Shown one piece after another: positions 36,894 through 48,372 of a stretch of 64,000 nt of DNA (positions are counted from its first letter, which is position 1; every line of letters begins with the position of its first letter). The notes beneath the pieces are model-generated. The model ran no database searches. It was not told where the DNA came from and was given only the letters and a program-made list of their open reading frames with translations. Origin of the DNA: Mixia osmundae IAM 14324. Its lineage: Eukaryota; Basidiomycota; Mixiomycetes; Mixiales; Mixiaceae. The stretch lies in contig NW_014575563.1 of the NCBI RefSeq assembly GCF_000708205.1, positions 295,594 to 359,593 of the forward strand. Reading direction: 5' to 3'. Both the position numbers and the translations under genes were made by a program.

Positions 36894-37286
36894 TTATTTG
36901 GTGAAGTAGCGCATAGCTTTGCTCGACAGGTGGAGCACGACCACCGATAGGATGAACGCTATCGCCAAGCTGAGCACAACCAATGGATCTCTGTTGGGCC
37001 AAGCAAGGATCTCATTGAGCATGAGGTCGTCAAGCATACTTGAGCGAAGCAACGGACACTCTCAGGCCTGGCGTGTCGTCAGATGTGTACAGTCGCATCA
37101 TCGTGTTGCTACTGCCCCCAGCGCCCGCTGCACGAGTCGACAGCGGCTTGTTGGGGTCTTTGAGTGCAGCAGCACGGCGTCTGCACGACACATGAGCGAA
37201 TGCTGGCCCGAGCCATTGATCATGACTTGCCTGACCTGGCCAGCGCCCGCCGGCCGCACCGAAACATTTGTCGAGTCGCTCTGCAT
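36894..37286 (-). CDS. SBH1: Sec61 complex beta subunit
   Basis: Tail-anchored subunit of the ER protein-conducting channel. Three exons give 91 residues. The start is MQSDSTNVSVRPAGAGQVRR, followed by the family core STRAAGAGGSSNTMMRLYTS with DDTPGLRV and then the membrane anchor DPLVVLSLAIAFILSVVVLH. The C-terminus is LSSKAMRYFTK. The first intron has a GC donor (separate entry); the second uses GT|GTCCG and restores RVDP. Lengths of exons (56, 123, 97 nt) sum to a complete frame. The gene ends 107 bp after the stop of the convergent nucleotidyltransferase gene. Confidence 0.95.
37181..37230 (-). other. GC-AG intron in SBH1
   Basis: 50-nt intron with donor AG|GCAAGT, the perfect GC-donor consensus, and acceptor GTGCAG. 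It is the only nearby option that joins GQVR to RRAAALKDPNK in phase. The GT two codons upstream gives the wrong phase. Confidence 0.88.
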
Positions 37287-37827
37287 CGACGTCAGCTTGG
37301 GAGGAGCATACGAGCCGAAAGCGAGCTGACCATTCGACGTCGTCAATGATCAGCTTACGTGGCAACGAGCGTGCTTGAACGAGTTTTGCGCCACCTCCTC
37401 ACGCGCGTTGTAGCCGCTGCGCGTCTTGAGAATATCAAAAGACAAGGCGATCTTCAGATCCAGCAGGCTCAGACGCGGAAGAGGAGTGAGCGGTTTGTGA
37501 CTGGCCTGCGGCTCGATCTATGTCTGCTGTGACGACCACGTGCTCGCCTGCCGACCAAACACTGTCCTTGTCGTCAACGCCCCGTTGCGATTGACGTCGC
37601 AGCAGGCAGATAGATCTGGACGTCTGCTAATATTCGCGGTAGGCGTCACACTAGCGTGCACGTCGGACAGCTACGCTACTCCCACGATTCTGTACCAGGC
37701 GCAAGCCTCGCCGAGGACGACGCTGATCTGGCTTCTGCGCATCGCATACAAAGATCGGCTCCCTGCTTGTTGACCGCCAGCCCGGCTAAGTCCGCAAGGG
37801 CACGGGACAGTATCTTTGTCAGTCATC
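37287..37827. promoter_or_regulatory. Divergent intergenic region SBH1 / KCH-type gene
   Basis: 541 bp without a convincing gene between two outward-facing starts. It contains a palindromic CACGTG E-box at 37537-37542, a possible bHLH factor site; no other motif was recognised. Short open frames here look random. Confidence 0.45.
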
Positions 37828-39669
37828 ATGGGTTGCTGCAGTACAGCGCAATGGAAGCGAGAGGAAGTACCAGATCACAAGGTCCGTTCGCCTTTCAGCT
37901 TGTTCGCGTGACGCTCAAGCGCGATAAAACCCCACCAGTTTGACTTTGTCGACGTCTCGGATTTTCGAGACGAGGGCTTTGGCGCAAGGCTGAAGTGAGC
38001 CCGCATGGCCCTGTCTTACATGCCACTGACAAGCTAGCGCAGATATGCTTGGCTGTACGTCATCCTCATCAAGTCAGCGGGCGTCTATGTTGCCGATCTT
38101 TATACTGCCATGTCCGTCGATTTGCTTGGACAGCAGGATTCGGCTGACCAGCTTGGCTTCACTGTAGAGCCATGTTGGCATCCAATCATTGGTCGGGCTC
38201 CCTGATAGCAGATGCAGGCGGCTCAACGGCAGTCACGGTGCCTTTCAAGATCGGAAAGTGGATCTTCACAGGCTGTATCTTGCTCTCCTTTCTGCTGCTA
38301 GCATGGGAAGCAAAGAAGGCACGCGCCATTGTCAGAAGTAGAGACATCAGCTTCGCCTTTACCAACGTCATGGCGAACAACTGGTACTCGATCAGAAGCT
38401 ACGATCACTTTTGCTTCTTCTGTCAGGTCAGCTCGTCAAAGAAGAAGAAGGACGACTTTGCGTTCTTCGTCTTTTTCACCTTCAAGGGTGAGTATGTCTC
38501 ATCGCTCCATGACAATTTCTGATTGTTCTCGACAGGATGGAAGCGCCTGCTACTGGCCGACGCGCCAAGACAATTTATCAACGGCTTGACGCTATACTCG
38601 TTTGGAAAAGCCAATCACTTTACGACCGACATCAGCCAATACTATGCCGGCTCAATCGTCAAAGCAGGCGTGCTCGTGACAATGATCTTTACCGTCACAG
38701 TCTGGATTGGCTCAGCAATACTGCTCGCTGTCGCAGCTATCATGTACATCCCGCTGCTTTGCTACATCCAAGGCAATCTCAAGGAGTACTGCTGCCACAA
38801 GATCGACAAGAGGTCAGTCGCTTTTGCTGTCGACTGCGCTGTGCTGATAGGCAAGTAGAATTGCTGAGCTCATGAAGCGCAAGACAAAGCGACGGCGGAT
38901 GCAAGCTGCTGAGCAAGCCAAGCGAGAAGCACAGGGCGATTATTCGCACCTGAAAGATAAGCATGGCAACCTAGTACGAGAGCCATTGGCACAACCCACG
39001 TTGCCCAAAGTCGACCTGGGCGCGTCAGACTACGACACCAAATCTGACTATGGTTCGACTGCGCCCTCTGCTTTACCTAACGGTTATGCTGGACGGGATC
39101 ACTATTACCCGCCAGATGGCAACAGCTATGCGATGAAGCGTTACAGCTCGTACAACTCGGATCAATACAGCGACAAGGACTACGAGCCCTCAATCGTCAC
39201 TGCTGCATCGTACGATAACCTTTTGGCAAATCAGAGCAATGCGACTTTGGTCTCACGCGAGACGTCTTATAGGTCTACGAATCTCAAGCACGCCCATTCG
39301 TACAACCGAGAAGACCTACCACCCGTGCCCACGCTTGCGAGAGAGTACTCGTACGGCCATCAACAGCCTCTAGATGACTACGCGCAAGACTACGCCCACG
39401 GCAGTGAAGCTCGTTCAGCGCGAGGCCCACAAGGGAATCCACAGGAGAACAGCTATCACGAGCAGCACGTCAATCATCCGGGTGGCATCTTCCAGCGCAA
39501 CGACTCTGTCGTCTATCCGCGACAGGCCAGCACGTATGCCAGCTCGGTATACGAGCAGCAGCCGTCGCACCACAGGCATTCGAGCAACTATACACCACCC
39601 AATCGACGCGAGCTGCTCGAGCAGACCGCGCATGATCCGTACGCAGCTTATCAGCCCACATACCGCTGA
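37828..39669 (+). CDS. KCH-family potassium transporter (Kch1/Prm6-like)
   Basis: Fungal plasma-membrane protein of the KCH family, which mediates low-affinity potassium influx and supports calcium-channel activation during stress or mating. Exon 1 encodes MGCCSTAQWKREEVPDHK, joined to FDFVDVSDFRDEGFGARL, then RYAWLYVILIKSAGVYVADL (first membrane span). Further family blocks are VPFKIGKWIFTGCILLSFLL, NWYSIRSYDHFCFF and GWKRLLLADAPRQFINGLTL. Two more spans and KRRRM-type basic residues follow. The cytosolic tail of ~260 residues is rich in Tyr, Ser, Asp and Gln and probably disordered. Introns of about 50 nt were placed after DHK, after LK, after YTAI, and before GWKR and IAEL. The MGCC start suggests N-myristoylation and palmitoylation. 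Confidence 0.9.
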
Positions 39670-39805
39670 TCTAGACGCCTGACTTGTTGTATTGAAACCT
39701 GCACTCTGTCGTTTCCTCTTGGGATTAATCTGGGGCACATACTCTGCTGCGCGCGCGCGTTGCTTGGCCAAATTTTGATCGACTCACTGGTACCTTTGCC
39801 TGCTC

Positions 39806-42800
39806 ATGCGCTCTCTCGTCCCGTTAGAGGCGATATGGCACCCTATAGATCGTTCGAGTCTTACTCCGACCAAATCGCGAGTGACTGCACACGCCATCGA
39901 TCCCGATGCACCGCCCGGCAAAGGCTATTATGTTTGTCTTGAGGCGGCGTACGCAAACGGCGGTGTCGAAGTGCTGATCGTTAATGACGACACTGACCAA
40001 GTGGTCGCTCGCTTTGCATCTGATATCGCACCACCGAGCAACTTAGTAGGATGGCATGACGCAGAAGAAAGTGACCTCAGACCCGCTCATGTCGTCCTCC
40101 TGAGCTTTCGAGCAGAATTAGGAGGCGCAATCGTTGCCCTTGCTGGCGGAGACCTCATCAATGTACCCTTTGATGGCTCAGACGTCGACATCGTTGGGTC
40201 TGTAGAATCTGGTCTGTCTGCTGCTGCATGGAGTCCAGACGAAGAGCTCCTTGCTGTCGTCACTGGTCAGTGCCAATGCTGAAGCTCTGGCCCGAAGCTT
40301 ACCTTCGATTACTCGGTCAGGTGAACAGAAGCTTGTGGTATTCACAAGAGATTACGACGTCTTAGCCGATCAAGAGCTTGTGACGCAGGATTTCGGCGAG
40401 GCCATGCCTGTCGATGTCGGCTGGGGCTCAAAGCAAACGCAATTTCACGGCAGCGTTGGCAAGACTGCTGCCAAAGAAGTCGCTCATTCACAGATCTCAG
40501 CTGTAGACTGGCTCAGTCCCAACGATGACAAGCTTCCTAGAATATCGTGGCGCGGCGACGGCGCTTTCTTTGCTGTATCATCACTTGAGTCCTTTGCCGC
40601 TGCAGACGCGACGACAGGCCAGCGAAGACGCATCCGGATATATTCGCGCACCGGCGCCCTCCAGAGCACAACTGAGCCGACACCTCGCTTGGAGCACAGT
40701 CTGGCATGGCAGCCGTCTGGTAGTATCATCGCCTCGACTCAGTACGATCGCGAGAATGGCGAAGACGATGTCATATTCTTCGAACGCAACGGGCTGCGCC
40801 GATATGACTTTGCGCTGCGGCATCAGAAGGCTCAGCAAGCATATGTGCATAACATGTTCTGGAACTGCGACTCGACGCTCCTGGCTGTATGGCTTCGGAG
40901 CTTATCAGGCGATTGCGTTCAGCTGTGGTATCGCAACAACTACTATTGGTATCTTAAATCAGAAGTAGCAGCACCGCAGCATGAGCGACTCGCGAACGTG
41001 GCGTGGCATGCTGAATCAGCCAATGAGCTGGTCATGCTGACTCAGGATGCATCGCATCGGCGCACGTTCACATGGGAGGTGTTACGCGGACGAGCGACGC
41101 CAAGCATAGACCCTGGCTCTGTAGCCGTCATCGATGGATCGCGCCTGCTTCTGACACCCTTTCGATATATGCAAGTCCCACCACCCATGTCCGCTTTCCA
41201 GCTTGGTGCATCCGCTCCAATATCGCATGCGGTAATATCACACGAGCACAGCCTGATAGCGTTGTTGACCAGCGAGCGTACATGCGAATTGTGGCAGTGG
41301 CAAAGTCGGAATTCGACTTCGATGGCCACGCCTGTACAGCTGCTGTCACAGAAGCTCGAGACGATCCCCGATGACAGTGTGCCTCTGCAGCTTGCCTTGT
41401 CGAGCGATGGGCCTGCCGATGTACATATTACAGTTCTGCTCGCTCGACCTCGCTCAATAACGAGTCTCGTTACCATTTCATATGATCTCCAGCGGAATGT
41501 TTGCGCGCCTGCTCGCTTGTCAGAGTCGCAATCTCGTCTGATCAAGATTGCGTCTGCCAATGACTCAGTGCTACAGCACTATGCAAATGGGCAGGCACTT
41601 ATTGGCACGCTGGACATACGCCTGCCCGAGTCCTGTCATGAACTCGACGTCTTCGAACACTGCGTCATTGGCTTGTCTTCCCGCAGCGTACTGTATGCGA
41701 ACGGGCGAAAAGTCGCTACAAACGTCTCGTCATTCACTCGCTGTGGCGCTTACCTCATCTATACGACGCGTACGCATGAGGCTCATTTCGTGCTCTTGCA
41801 ATCGTTGCACGACCCAAGTCAGGAAGCAGGCTACTCTGAGACGCTGCCAGAGGCAAAAGTTATGCGGCAAGAAGACTCAACCGCCGCACTGAAGCTGAAA
41901 GTCGAGCGAGGCTCGCACATAGTTTGTGCAGTCGCAGCGACGATGACGCTTGTGTTGCAGATGCCCCGAGGCAATATCGAATCGGTGTGTCCTCGTCCTC
42001 TGGTTCTCCAGAGCGTCCGTTACGATCTCTCGACAGGCAGCCTGCGGAATGCTTTCATGTCCTGCCGAAAGCATCGCATCGACCTCAACATTCTGATCGA
42101 TATGGATGCTGCGCGCTTTATGACCGCACTAGAGGATTGGGTCGCTGTGCTGCCTGATCCTGACCACCTGAACTTGCTGCTGTCTAGTCTAGTGGAAGAT
42201 AACGTCGTCACGAGCAAATACGCACACTTTGCAGCTGCACACAACATATCGCCGCTGGAGGACAAAGTCAATGTGATCTGCGAAGGCCTACGTCAGTCGC
42301 TAATCACGGGCAAAGGCGCGAATGAAGCTTATGGTCAGTATCTGACGACCATCCTGACATCCTTTGTATGTCAGCGACCACCTAGATACGAGGAGGCTCT
42401 GCTGCTGCTCAAATCATTACAGGCAACCCGCACTGAGGCAGAGATTGAAGCCGCCATCAAGTATATGATCTTTCTCAGCGATGCCAACAAGCTGTATGAC
42501 ATCGCACTCGGCACATACGATCTCGAGCTCACACTGCTGATCGCTCAGCAATCGCAGAAAGATCCACGAGAATATCTGCCCTTCTTGCGGGAGTTGCGCA
42601 AAGCAGCGCCTGCCATGCGCGCCCATAAAATTGAAGACACGCTTCAACACTATAGCGACGCTCTGCAGCATCTCACAGAATGCACCTTACCTTACGACGA
42701 GGTCGAGACGTACATCAGACGACACGAGCTATACGACGAAGCCGTCAAATATTATGCGAACGATGCCAATACACTGCCGCGAGTCTTACAAACACGGGCA

Positions 42801-43846
42801 GTTTGGCAGCTCGCCAATGGGGCTTGGCTCGGGGCGGCGATGTCCTTCAGATTAGCAGGGGATATGCAGAGCGCGATGCACGCCTATCAAGATGCGCTGG
42901 CATGGCGGGAGCTCTTCACGCTGGCGCTAGAGCTCAGAAAGGGCGAAAAGGAGATCAGGGAGCTCGCTCAGCATATGTCGGAATCTCTGAAAGCTCGGAA
43001 TAGGCACGCAGAAGCAGCCCGCGTCTTGCTCGAATACAGTCGCGATCCAGTAGCGGCGGTCAAGTGTAGCTGCGAGGGACGTGATTATATCGAAGCCATA
43101 CGGATCGTGCGCGCCTTCTATCTGCAAGACTAGCTGCAGTGCTGATCTGCTGTGTTCTACAGGCATATCTCTACGGACGTTCGAGCTTACTGTCAAGTCA
43201 TGTCTTCGAGTCAATGGAAGAGACGGCGCGCCGCGTCGACGAGGAGATCCAGGAGCTGCAAGCACAGATCAAGAAGCAACTTGGCCGGCTGGCTGAACTC
43301 GAGATCATCAAGGCAGAGAACCCGTCAAAGTACTACGGAGCTTTCGAAGTTGAGGACGGAGCGCTCGAGGGCGTCGACATTGCGTCCGAAGCAGGCTCGA
43401 CGATCGCATCGCAGTTCACACGGTACACTGCCGTTGCATCGAGTCAGGTCTCGACAGCTTCGGGCAAGACAGGCAGAAGCAAGCGCAAGGATGCGAAAAA
43501 GAAAGCGGCTGGTCAGCGTGGCGGCATTTTTGAGCACCACTATCTCGTGGGCAGCATCTCGCGCTCGACGAACGAGCGCCTGCCAGCTTTACGAGACGAA
43601 GCAACGATGCTGATCCCTCTGCTGTACACTTACGCCAGCGCTGAGCCTAGGCGACGAATGCGAGAGCTGGGCAGCGATTTGCAAGTCAGTCTGACCTCAC
43701 TCGAGGAAGAGATCCGGACGGCGATAGTGACGGTTTGGGGGCCGCCAGAACGAGAAAGGGAAGATACGACGGTCAAGGATGTGCCTCGACCGAGCGAGCC
43801 TGCCAATTCGCGCAGCTGGTCTGCTGCCTTGGTGGCCTTCAAGTGA
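39806..43846 (+). CDS. ELP1: Elongator complex subunit 1
   Basis: Scaffold of Elongator, which makes cm5/mcm5 modifications on wobble uridine of tRNAs. The N-terminal double WD40 propeller includes SVESGLSAAAWSPDEELLAV, PVDVGWGSKQTQFHGSVGK and SWRGDGAFFAVSSL. The C-terminal TPR-like solenoid contains VNVICEGLRQSLITG, NLLLSSLVEDNVV-type helices and YDEVETYIRRHELYDEAVKY. The Elongator-specific basic loop KRKDAKKKAAGQRGGIFEHH precedes YLVGSISR near the end. Three exons are split by a 55-60-nt intron restoring VTGEQKLVV near 40264 and one near 43107 joining EAIRI to AYLYGRSSL. Length is about 1,300 residues, normal for the family. Confidence 0.95.
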
Positions 43847-43963
43847 AGTTTGCATGCATAGAGTACAGTGGATGTCCGTGTATGACTTGTGAGATCAAGT
43901 GTGTGATCCTGACTGCGATACAAGGCAAGTAACGTGTGTGACCCTGTAAGGGCAGACACTCGC

Positions 43964-44245
43964 TCAGAGGCAGGGGAGCGGGATGATCCAGCAGCAGCCG
44001 CCTGTGGATGAGTTCAGTCTCCTCCGATGAGCATTCTGTGGGGTCGACAGACCATCTGGGCATGGTATGCATCCCCCTCTCAGAGGCTCCGGCTCGCCAT
44101 CCTGCGCGCTTTGTCTACTCGGGGTCACATCGTCTATTGACATCCTCGACCTTTGCTGGGGCTCATTCTGGGTCTTCGCAAGGTGTTGTTCTGTCTGATG
44201 TACACTCGGCGGCTCGACTGTCATGCGTGCTTGCTCTGTGTGCAT
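43964..44245 (-). CDS. Small Cys-Pro-rich protein (two-exon)
   Basis: I assign no function. A 51-nt intron (donor GTCTGT, acceptor CCACAG) joins PLRGGCIPCPDG to GCCWIIPLPCL, giving 76 residues from ATG 44245 or 42 from ATG 44143 (MSIDDVTPSRQS). The N-terminal part is polar and probably disordered; the last ~20 residues hold five Cys in the pattern GCIPCPDGGCCWIIPLPC. Such an end could be palmitoylated or bind metal; this is inference. The unspliced frame separates the Cys clusters and adds unrelated residues. The gene lies between the ELP1 stop and the FOL3 start, facing away from FOL3. Similar short proteins with an RGGCIPCPDG-like end may occur in other fungi; I recall this only loosely. 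Confidence 0.6.
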   Translation of the reverse strand: MHTEQARMTVEPPSVHQTEQHLAKTQNEPQQRSRMSIDDVTPSRQSAQDGEPEPLRGGCIPCPDGLSTPQNAHRRRLNSSTGGCCWIIPLPCL

Positions 44246-44294
44246 GTTCTTTTCAGTCGTCCACACGTCGAGGCTGCTAAGGAGTTGTACCGCG

Positions 44295-45647
44295 ATGACC
44301 TCATCGGCTTCGCCACGGCTAGCCACGCGCTATATATCGCGCTATCAGATGCAAGATGTCATTCAGCTTGGACTGTCAAGGATCAAAGCGCTGCTCGGTC
44401 ATCTCGCGAGTCCGCATAGCAAAGTACCAATCGTCCACGTTGCGGGCACCAACGGCAAAGGCTCAGTATGCGCCTATCTCGACTCCATCTTCCGGCAGAG
44501 CGGCCTGAGCACGGGCAGGTTCAATAGCCCTCATCTGGTCGAGCCAAGGGATTCGATATGTCTCAACGGTCGCCCCGTCAGTCTCGAGGCTTTCAGCAAG
44601 GCACAGTCAATCGTGCGAGAGGCCGACAAAAAGCATTCGATTGGCGCAAGCTCGTTCGAGCTGCTGACCGCGACTGCGTTCCATCTCTTCGCTCACGCTA
44701 TACCACCGCTACAACTCGCCGTCATTGAGGTCGGCATGGGCGGCGCGACAGACGCGACCAATGTCTGCGATGATCCACTTCTGACCGTCATCACCCCTGT
44801 CGAGCTGGATCACCAGGCCATGCTGGGTAACACCGTCGAAGAGATTGCAGCAGTCAAAGGCGGCATCATTAAGACCGGCAGGCCTTGTGTGATGTCTGTA
44901 CAGCCGCACAAGGGAGCGAGCACCGTTCTACGTGCTATAGCACAATCGCGCCACAGCGAGCTTGTCGAAGCAGTACATTCCTCAAGCGCGATTGGCATAC
45001 CGTATCGAGACGTGAATGGCTCCGTTCAGGTCTTGGAAGCAAGATCAGCTCTTCTCGGTGGATATCAGACCAGCAACGCTTCGACAGCTCTCACTGCTGC
45101 TGATCTATTGTCAAAGCAACAAGACTGTCTCTCTCGCGTACCGCAGCTTGCAAGAATCACCCAAGAGACTATGCGCGCGGGCATCGAAGCAACAAGATGG
45201 CCAGGACGGCTCGAATGGGTCAAGCTCGATGCACCTTCCGGTATGCTTGACGTTCTGCTTGACGGCGCGCACAACGCATCGTCTGCGGTCGAGCTGCGCC
45301 GCTACCTCGACTCGCTCCCCAGTCCAACTTCGACCTGCTTTATCGTGGCCGTCTCATCGCCCAGAGACCCGTCTGTCTTACTGGAACCTTTGCTGAGCGA
45401 TTCGAGCACTCGCACAACAGTTATCGGGACAGGCTTCAGTCAGCCAGAAGGCATGTCCTGGGTCAGGTCGCAAGCATCAGGCCAAGTGGCACAGTCAGCT
45501 CGCAAGCTGGGTGTCAATTCAGCTTCAACGGACAGCATCGCCAGCGCGCTGGCGATAGCAGCGGACGTACGGGCCAGCAGGACGATCGTCTGTGGCAGTC
45601 TCTACCTCGTTGCAGACGTCTACAGGCACATGCAGTCTATGCAATAG
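44295..45647 (+). CDS. FOL3: Dihydrofolate synthase / folylpolyglutamate synthase family
   Basis: Mur-ligase-type enzyme that joins glutamate to dihydropteroate (or further glutamates to folate). The P-loop is HVAGTNGKGSVCAYLDSIF, followed by GLSTGRFNSPHLVEPRDSIC, the GASSFELLTATAF motif, VIEVGMGGATDATNV, the VELDHQAMLGNTVEEIAAVK metal-binding segment and C-terminal LDVLLDGAHNASS. No intron is needed. The start is ATG 44295; ATG 44223 in the same frame would add 24 hydrophobic and basic residues, and ATG 44349 is closer to the yeast start. Similarity is to the shorter, monofunctional FOL3 type, which lacks the long FPGS C-terminus. Its last codons overlap the end of the UFO1-like gene. Confidence 0.93.
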   Translation: MTSSASPRLATRYISRYQMQDVIQLGLSRIKALLGHLASPHSKVPIVHVAGTNGKGSVCAYLDSIFRQSGLSTGRFNSPHLVEPRDSICLNGRPVSLEAFSKAQSIVREADKKHSIGASSFELLTATAFHLFAHAIPPLQLAVIEVGMGGATDATNVCDDPLLTVITPVELDHQAMLGNTVEEIAAVKGGIIKTGRPCVMSVQPHKGASTVLRAIAQSRHSELVEAVHSSSAIGIPYRDVNGSVQVLEARSALLGGYQTSNASTALTAADLLSKQQDCLSRVPQLARITQETMRAGIEATRWPGRLEWVKLDAPSGMLDVLLDGAHNASSAVELRRYLDSLPSPTSTCFIVAVSSPRDPSVLLEPLLSDSSTRTTVIGTGFSQPEGMSWVRSQASGQVAQSARKLGVNSASTDSIASALAIAADVRASRTIVCGSLYLVADVYRHMQSMQ

Positions 45648-48220
45648 GTCGCGATTGCGCTTCGGCAAGACTGAGCTCTAGCGCAAAACGCAGATCGTCC
45701 TCTTCACGTCGCTGCCGCGCGTGTTGAGAAGACATGGTCAATAGAGATGGCGAAGGCGAGCCGGTGCTGATGCCCCGAGCAGACGAACTTGCAGATCGCG
45801 CAATGTCAGACCAGTTCTGTCGAGGCACTGGCGGCGTGACTGACGGACGTCGTGGCGTGTGCATCTGATTCGCATTCGGGCTCATCGCAACTGGACTGGG
45901 CAGAGGCCAAAGCGACTCGTCATCCATGTCGGGTACCTCAGGCAAGTCGGGTGACAGCAAAGGGCCGTAGAGTGGACTCGGTCGCGGGGAGATGCGCACT
46001 TTCGTGGAGGGCGATAAAGGCGAACCGGAACCGGAAAGCGACCTTTGTTGTTCGAGCGATGCTCGTATCCATTGCAGCGATGAGCCTGGCTGTGCGCGTG
46101 ATGAGCTTGGCGAATCTGCCTCCGGTAGGTCTTCGCGTCGTCTCAACGGCAGATCGTCTTCATCAAAGGCCAGATTGGCCATGTCATCGGCAAGTTGCTG
46201 GTCATGGTGTGGGAAGCGAAGACGAGCGTCTTGCTCCTCGGCGGAGAGCATCAGGGCATATGCGACGGCTTCGTCTTCCGTCATGCCTGCCAAACCCTCC
46301 CCTGTGAAACGTCGGGCGGCATCCAGCGATTGCTCTTGCTCTTCGGCAGCCTCGCGAAGCTCCTCATCGAGGTCTCGAAGATCTTGACGCAGCTCTAGCT
46401 CGCTCTGATATCGCTGCATCCGTGTCGTTGAACGTCCGCTGGATTTACGCTTTGGCTTCTTGAGCAGCTCCGTGCCAGCCTGCCAGGCAAGGACGCGACT
46501 GCCAATACTGGCGACAAGTGACGTCGTGGAGGCTCTGATCGTGCTGACGGCGTATCTTGCCTCTAGCTCGGGATCGGCTTCGCCTGCCGCCAGGACACGC
46601 GCAGGGTGGCGAGTCGCAGCACGGTCCTGAAATGCTCGCATCCGAGCGCCCGTGAGCATATCGTATGCAAAGATCTTGCCATCGACACTGCCAACGATGA
46701 CCAACAGCGGTGTACAGACAATAGCCGTGACTTTGGCAAGATTGATCGTGTCCAGAGAGCGCTGTAATGCTGGGCGATCCTGTGTGTCGGGCCAAGTCCA
46801 CAGATTGACCTGGCCTCGGTCATCACCGGTGACCATATATTTGCAAGTGCCAAAGATATGCCCATCGGCTACGATTGGGGCAAAGTCTGCCCAATATGAA
46901 CTTAGTGGGTGGCTGCACTCGATCCAAATGATCCGATCGTCGCGATGGCTTTCGCGGAAAGGCCACACCCTCGCAAAGCAAGCTTCGTGCTGGTAGCCAA
47001 GCAGTAGGCTCACTTTGTCCGCTTCGTCTACATAATCGATAGCGAGCACGTTCAGAAGCGGTCCACTTGCGGGCTCCGACACATCTACTACGGCGCTCTG
47101 GCCGATTTTGAGATCCCAGCAGGTCAGGGTACCCGTAGCTGCCCATGCAGCGACCATTCCTGCCGGCGCATAGCACACTTTGAGGTAGGACACGACCTCG
47201 CCAGACGGCTGTCGTGCTCGCTCCGACGACCACGTGAGCCGTGGCGATGTACGTGTCTCGGGCTTGCCGAGGGTCCACACTTGAACGAGGCCATGCGCTG
47301 TACACACCGCGAAGCTCGTGATGGCTGTTTGGGGATGTGCATGCGAAGGCCCGAAAGAGATATCCGTGATCAGACCTGCCTGGTCATCGTCGCTGTCGAG
47401 GCGAATGAGAGCATTCGCCCTCCCTGTACCGAAAGTGCCGATCTGGCTGATATAGAGGCCCGTCAGTGTAGCCCAGACAATGATGGAGCCATCCGGCGCG
47501 AGCGCCTGACAAGTGACGAGGCTCGCTGCTGCATTGATGCCATTGGCAATGGGTGTGCCTTCGATGCGGCCTTTGTAGATCTTGCCGGTAAAAGGCTCCG
47601 ATCGGGCAGCAAGAGGAGCCTCTCGAGACAGCGTGAGCATCTCAACAATCCCCGACAGAGCGGCAGAGGGCTCAAAGTTGACGCAGATATCAGAGATGAT
47701 GCCAACGCGGGGGTCATGCAAGATGGTGGCTGCCTTGGCTCGATGCCATCGCCCTAGCAAGCGTGTGCGAGCAATGTATTCGCCTCGCCAACTGGCGCCG
47801 GTCAAGCGGCGCGCAACAATGGTAGACGCGGGCTGATCCGGATCGAGAGAGAAGTGATGAAAGAACGCGCTGCGCCAGGACGCGTCGTCTTCGATGACCC
47901 CGTTCCTAGGAGCAAACCAAGCTCAGGGAGAGATCGCTATGCATGTACCTGCGCGCTTACCAAGATCTTGAGACGAGACGGCAGCGACTCAACTCGTCTG
48001 CGCTAAGATGCGCAAGAACGTGTGTCAAGATCTCGATGGGCAGCGCGTCGATGGCCGGTCTGCGGTCAGCCTTGACATGTACGAGCGAGCTGAGATGCAC
48101 GTCGCTCCCGGTCTTTGAGCTAGTCTGGGCCGATGCGCCATGATGAAGCTCTTGTGTGCGCGTACTGTCCTGTCGTGCCTCTTTTGGTTCTTTGGCAATG
48201 TCAATGCTCGCAGCTTGCAT
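45637..48220 (-). CDS. F-box / WD40 / UIM protein (Ufo1-like)
   Basis: Probable SCF ubiquitin-ligase substrate receptor. Exon 1 carries the F-box DALPIEILTHVLAHLSADEL with CRLVSRSW. A ~57-nt intron (GTAAGC, CTCCTAG) leads to NGVIEDDASWRSAFFHHFSL. A WD40-like propeller follows, including AAWAATGTLTCWDLKIGQSA, GDDRGQVNLWTWPDTQDRP and LVIVGSVDGKIFAYDMLTGA. The C-terminal third is acidic and Ser/Pro-rich and contains two ubiquitin-interacting motifs, EDEAVAYALMLSAEEQDAR and EEDDLRFALELSLAEAQS. This order (F-box, WD40, UIMs at the end) is that of yeast Ufo1. The start ATG is at 48220. Confidence 0.85.
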
Positions 48221-48372
48221 AGGCTTCTTCCTTGGATGCCCGAGCAGGTAGGTCTGAGGTCACGAGGCGTGAGACGATCGAGCAGAACGAGCAGAACGAG
48301 CAGACGGCGCCGGCGTTTTGGCGATAAGAATCTCGAGACGCGAGGCTACTTGGCAAGCTTGGCGGCAGGCCG
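48221..48372. promoter_or_regulatory. Divergent promoter between the UFO1-like and secreted-protein genes
   Basis: 152 bp between outward-facing starts. It contains three tandem copies of the 9-mer CGAGCAGAA at 48279-48305 (the last copy ends in C). Confidence 0.45.
48279..48305. repeat. Three tandem 9-bp repeats CGAGCAGAA
   Basis: Perfect for two units, with one mismatch in the third. It lies in the short divergent promoter; a role in transcription is possible but unproven. Confidence 0.8.

Noticed and set aside
37540-37943. Short plus-strand frames between SBH1 and the KCH gene
   Set aside because: They are random-looking and conflict with the spliced KCH first exon at 37828.
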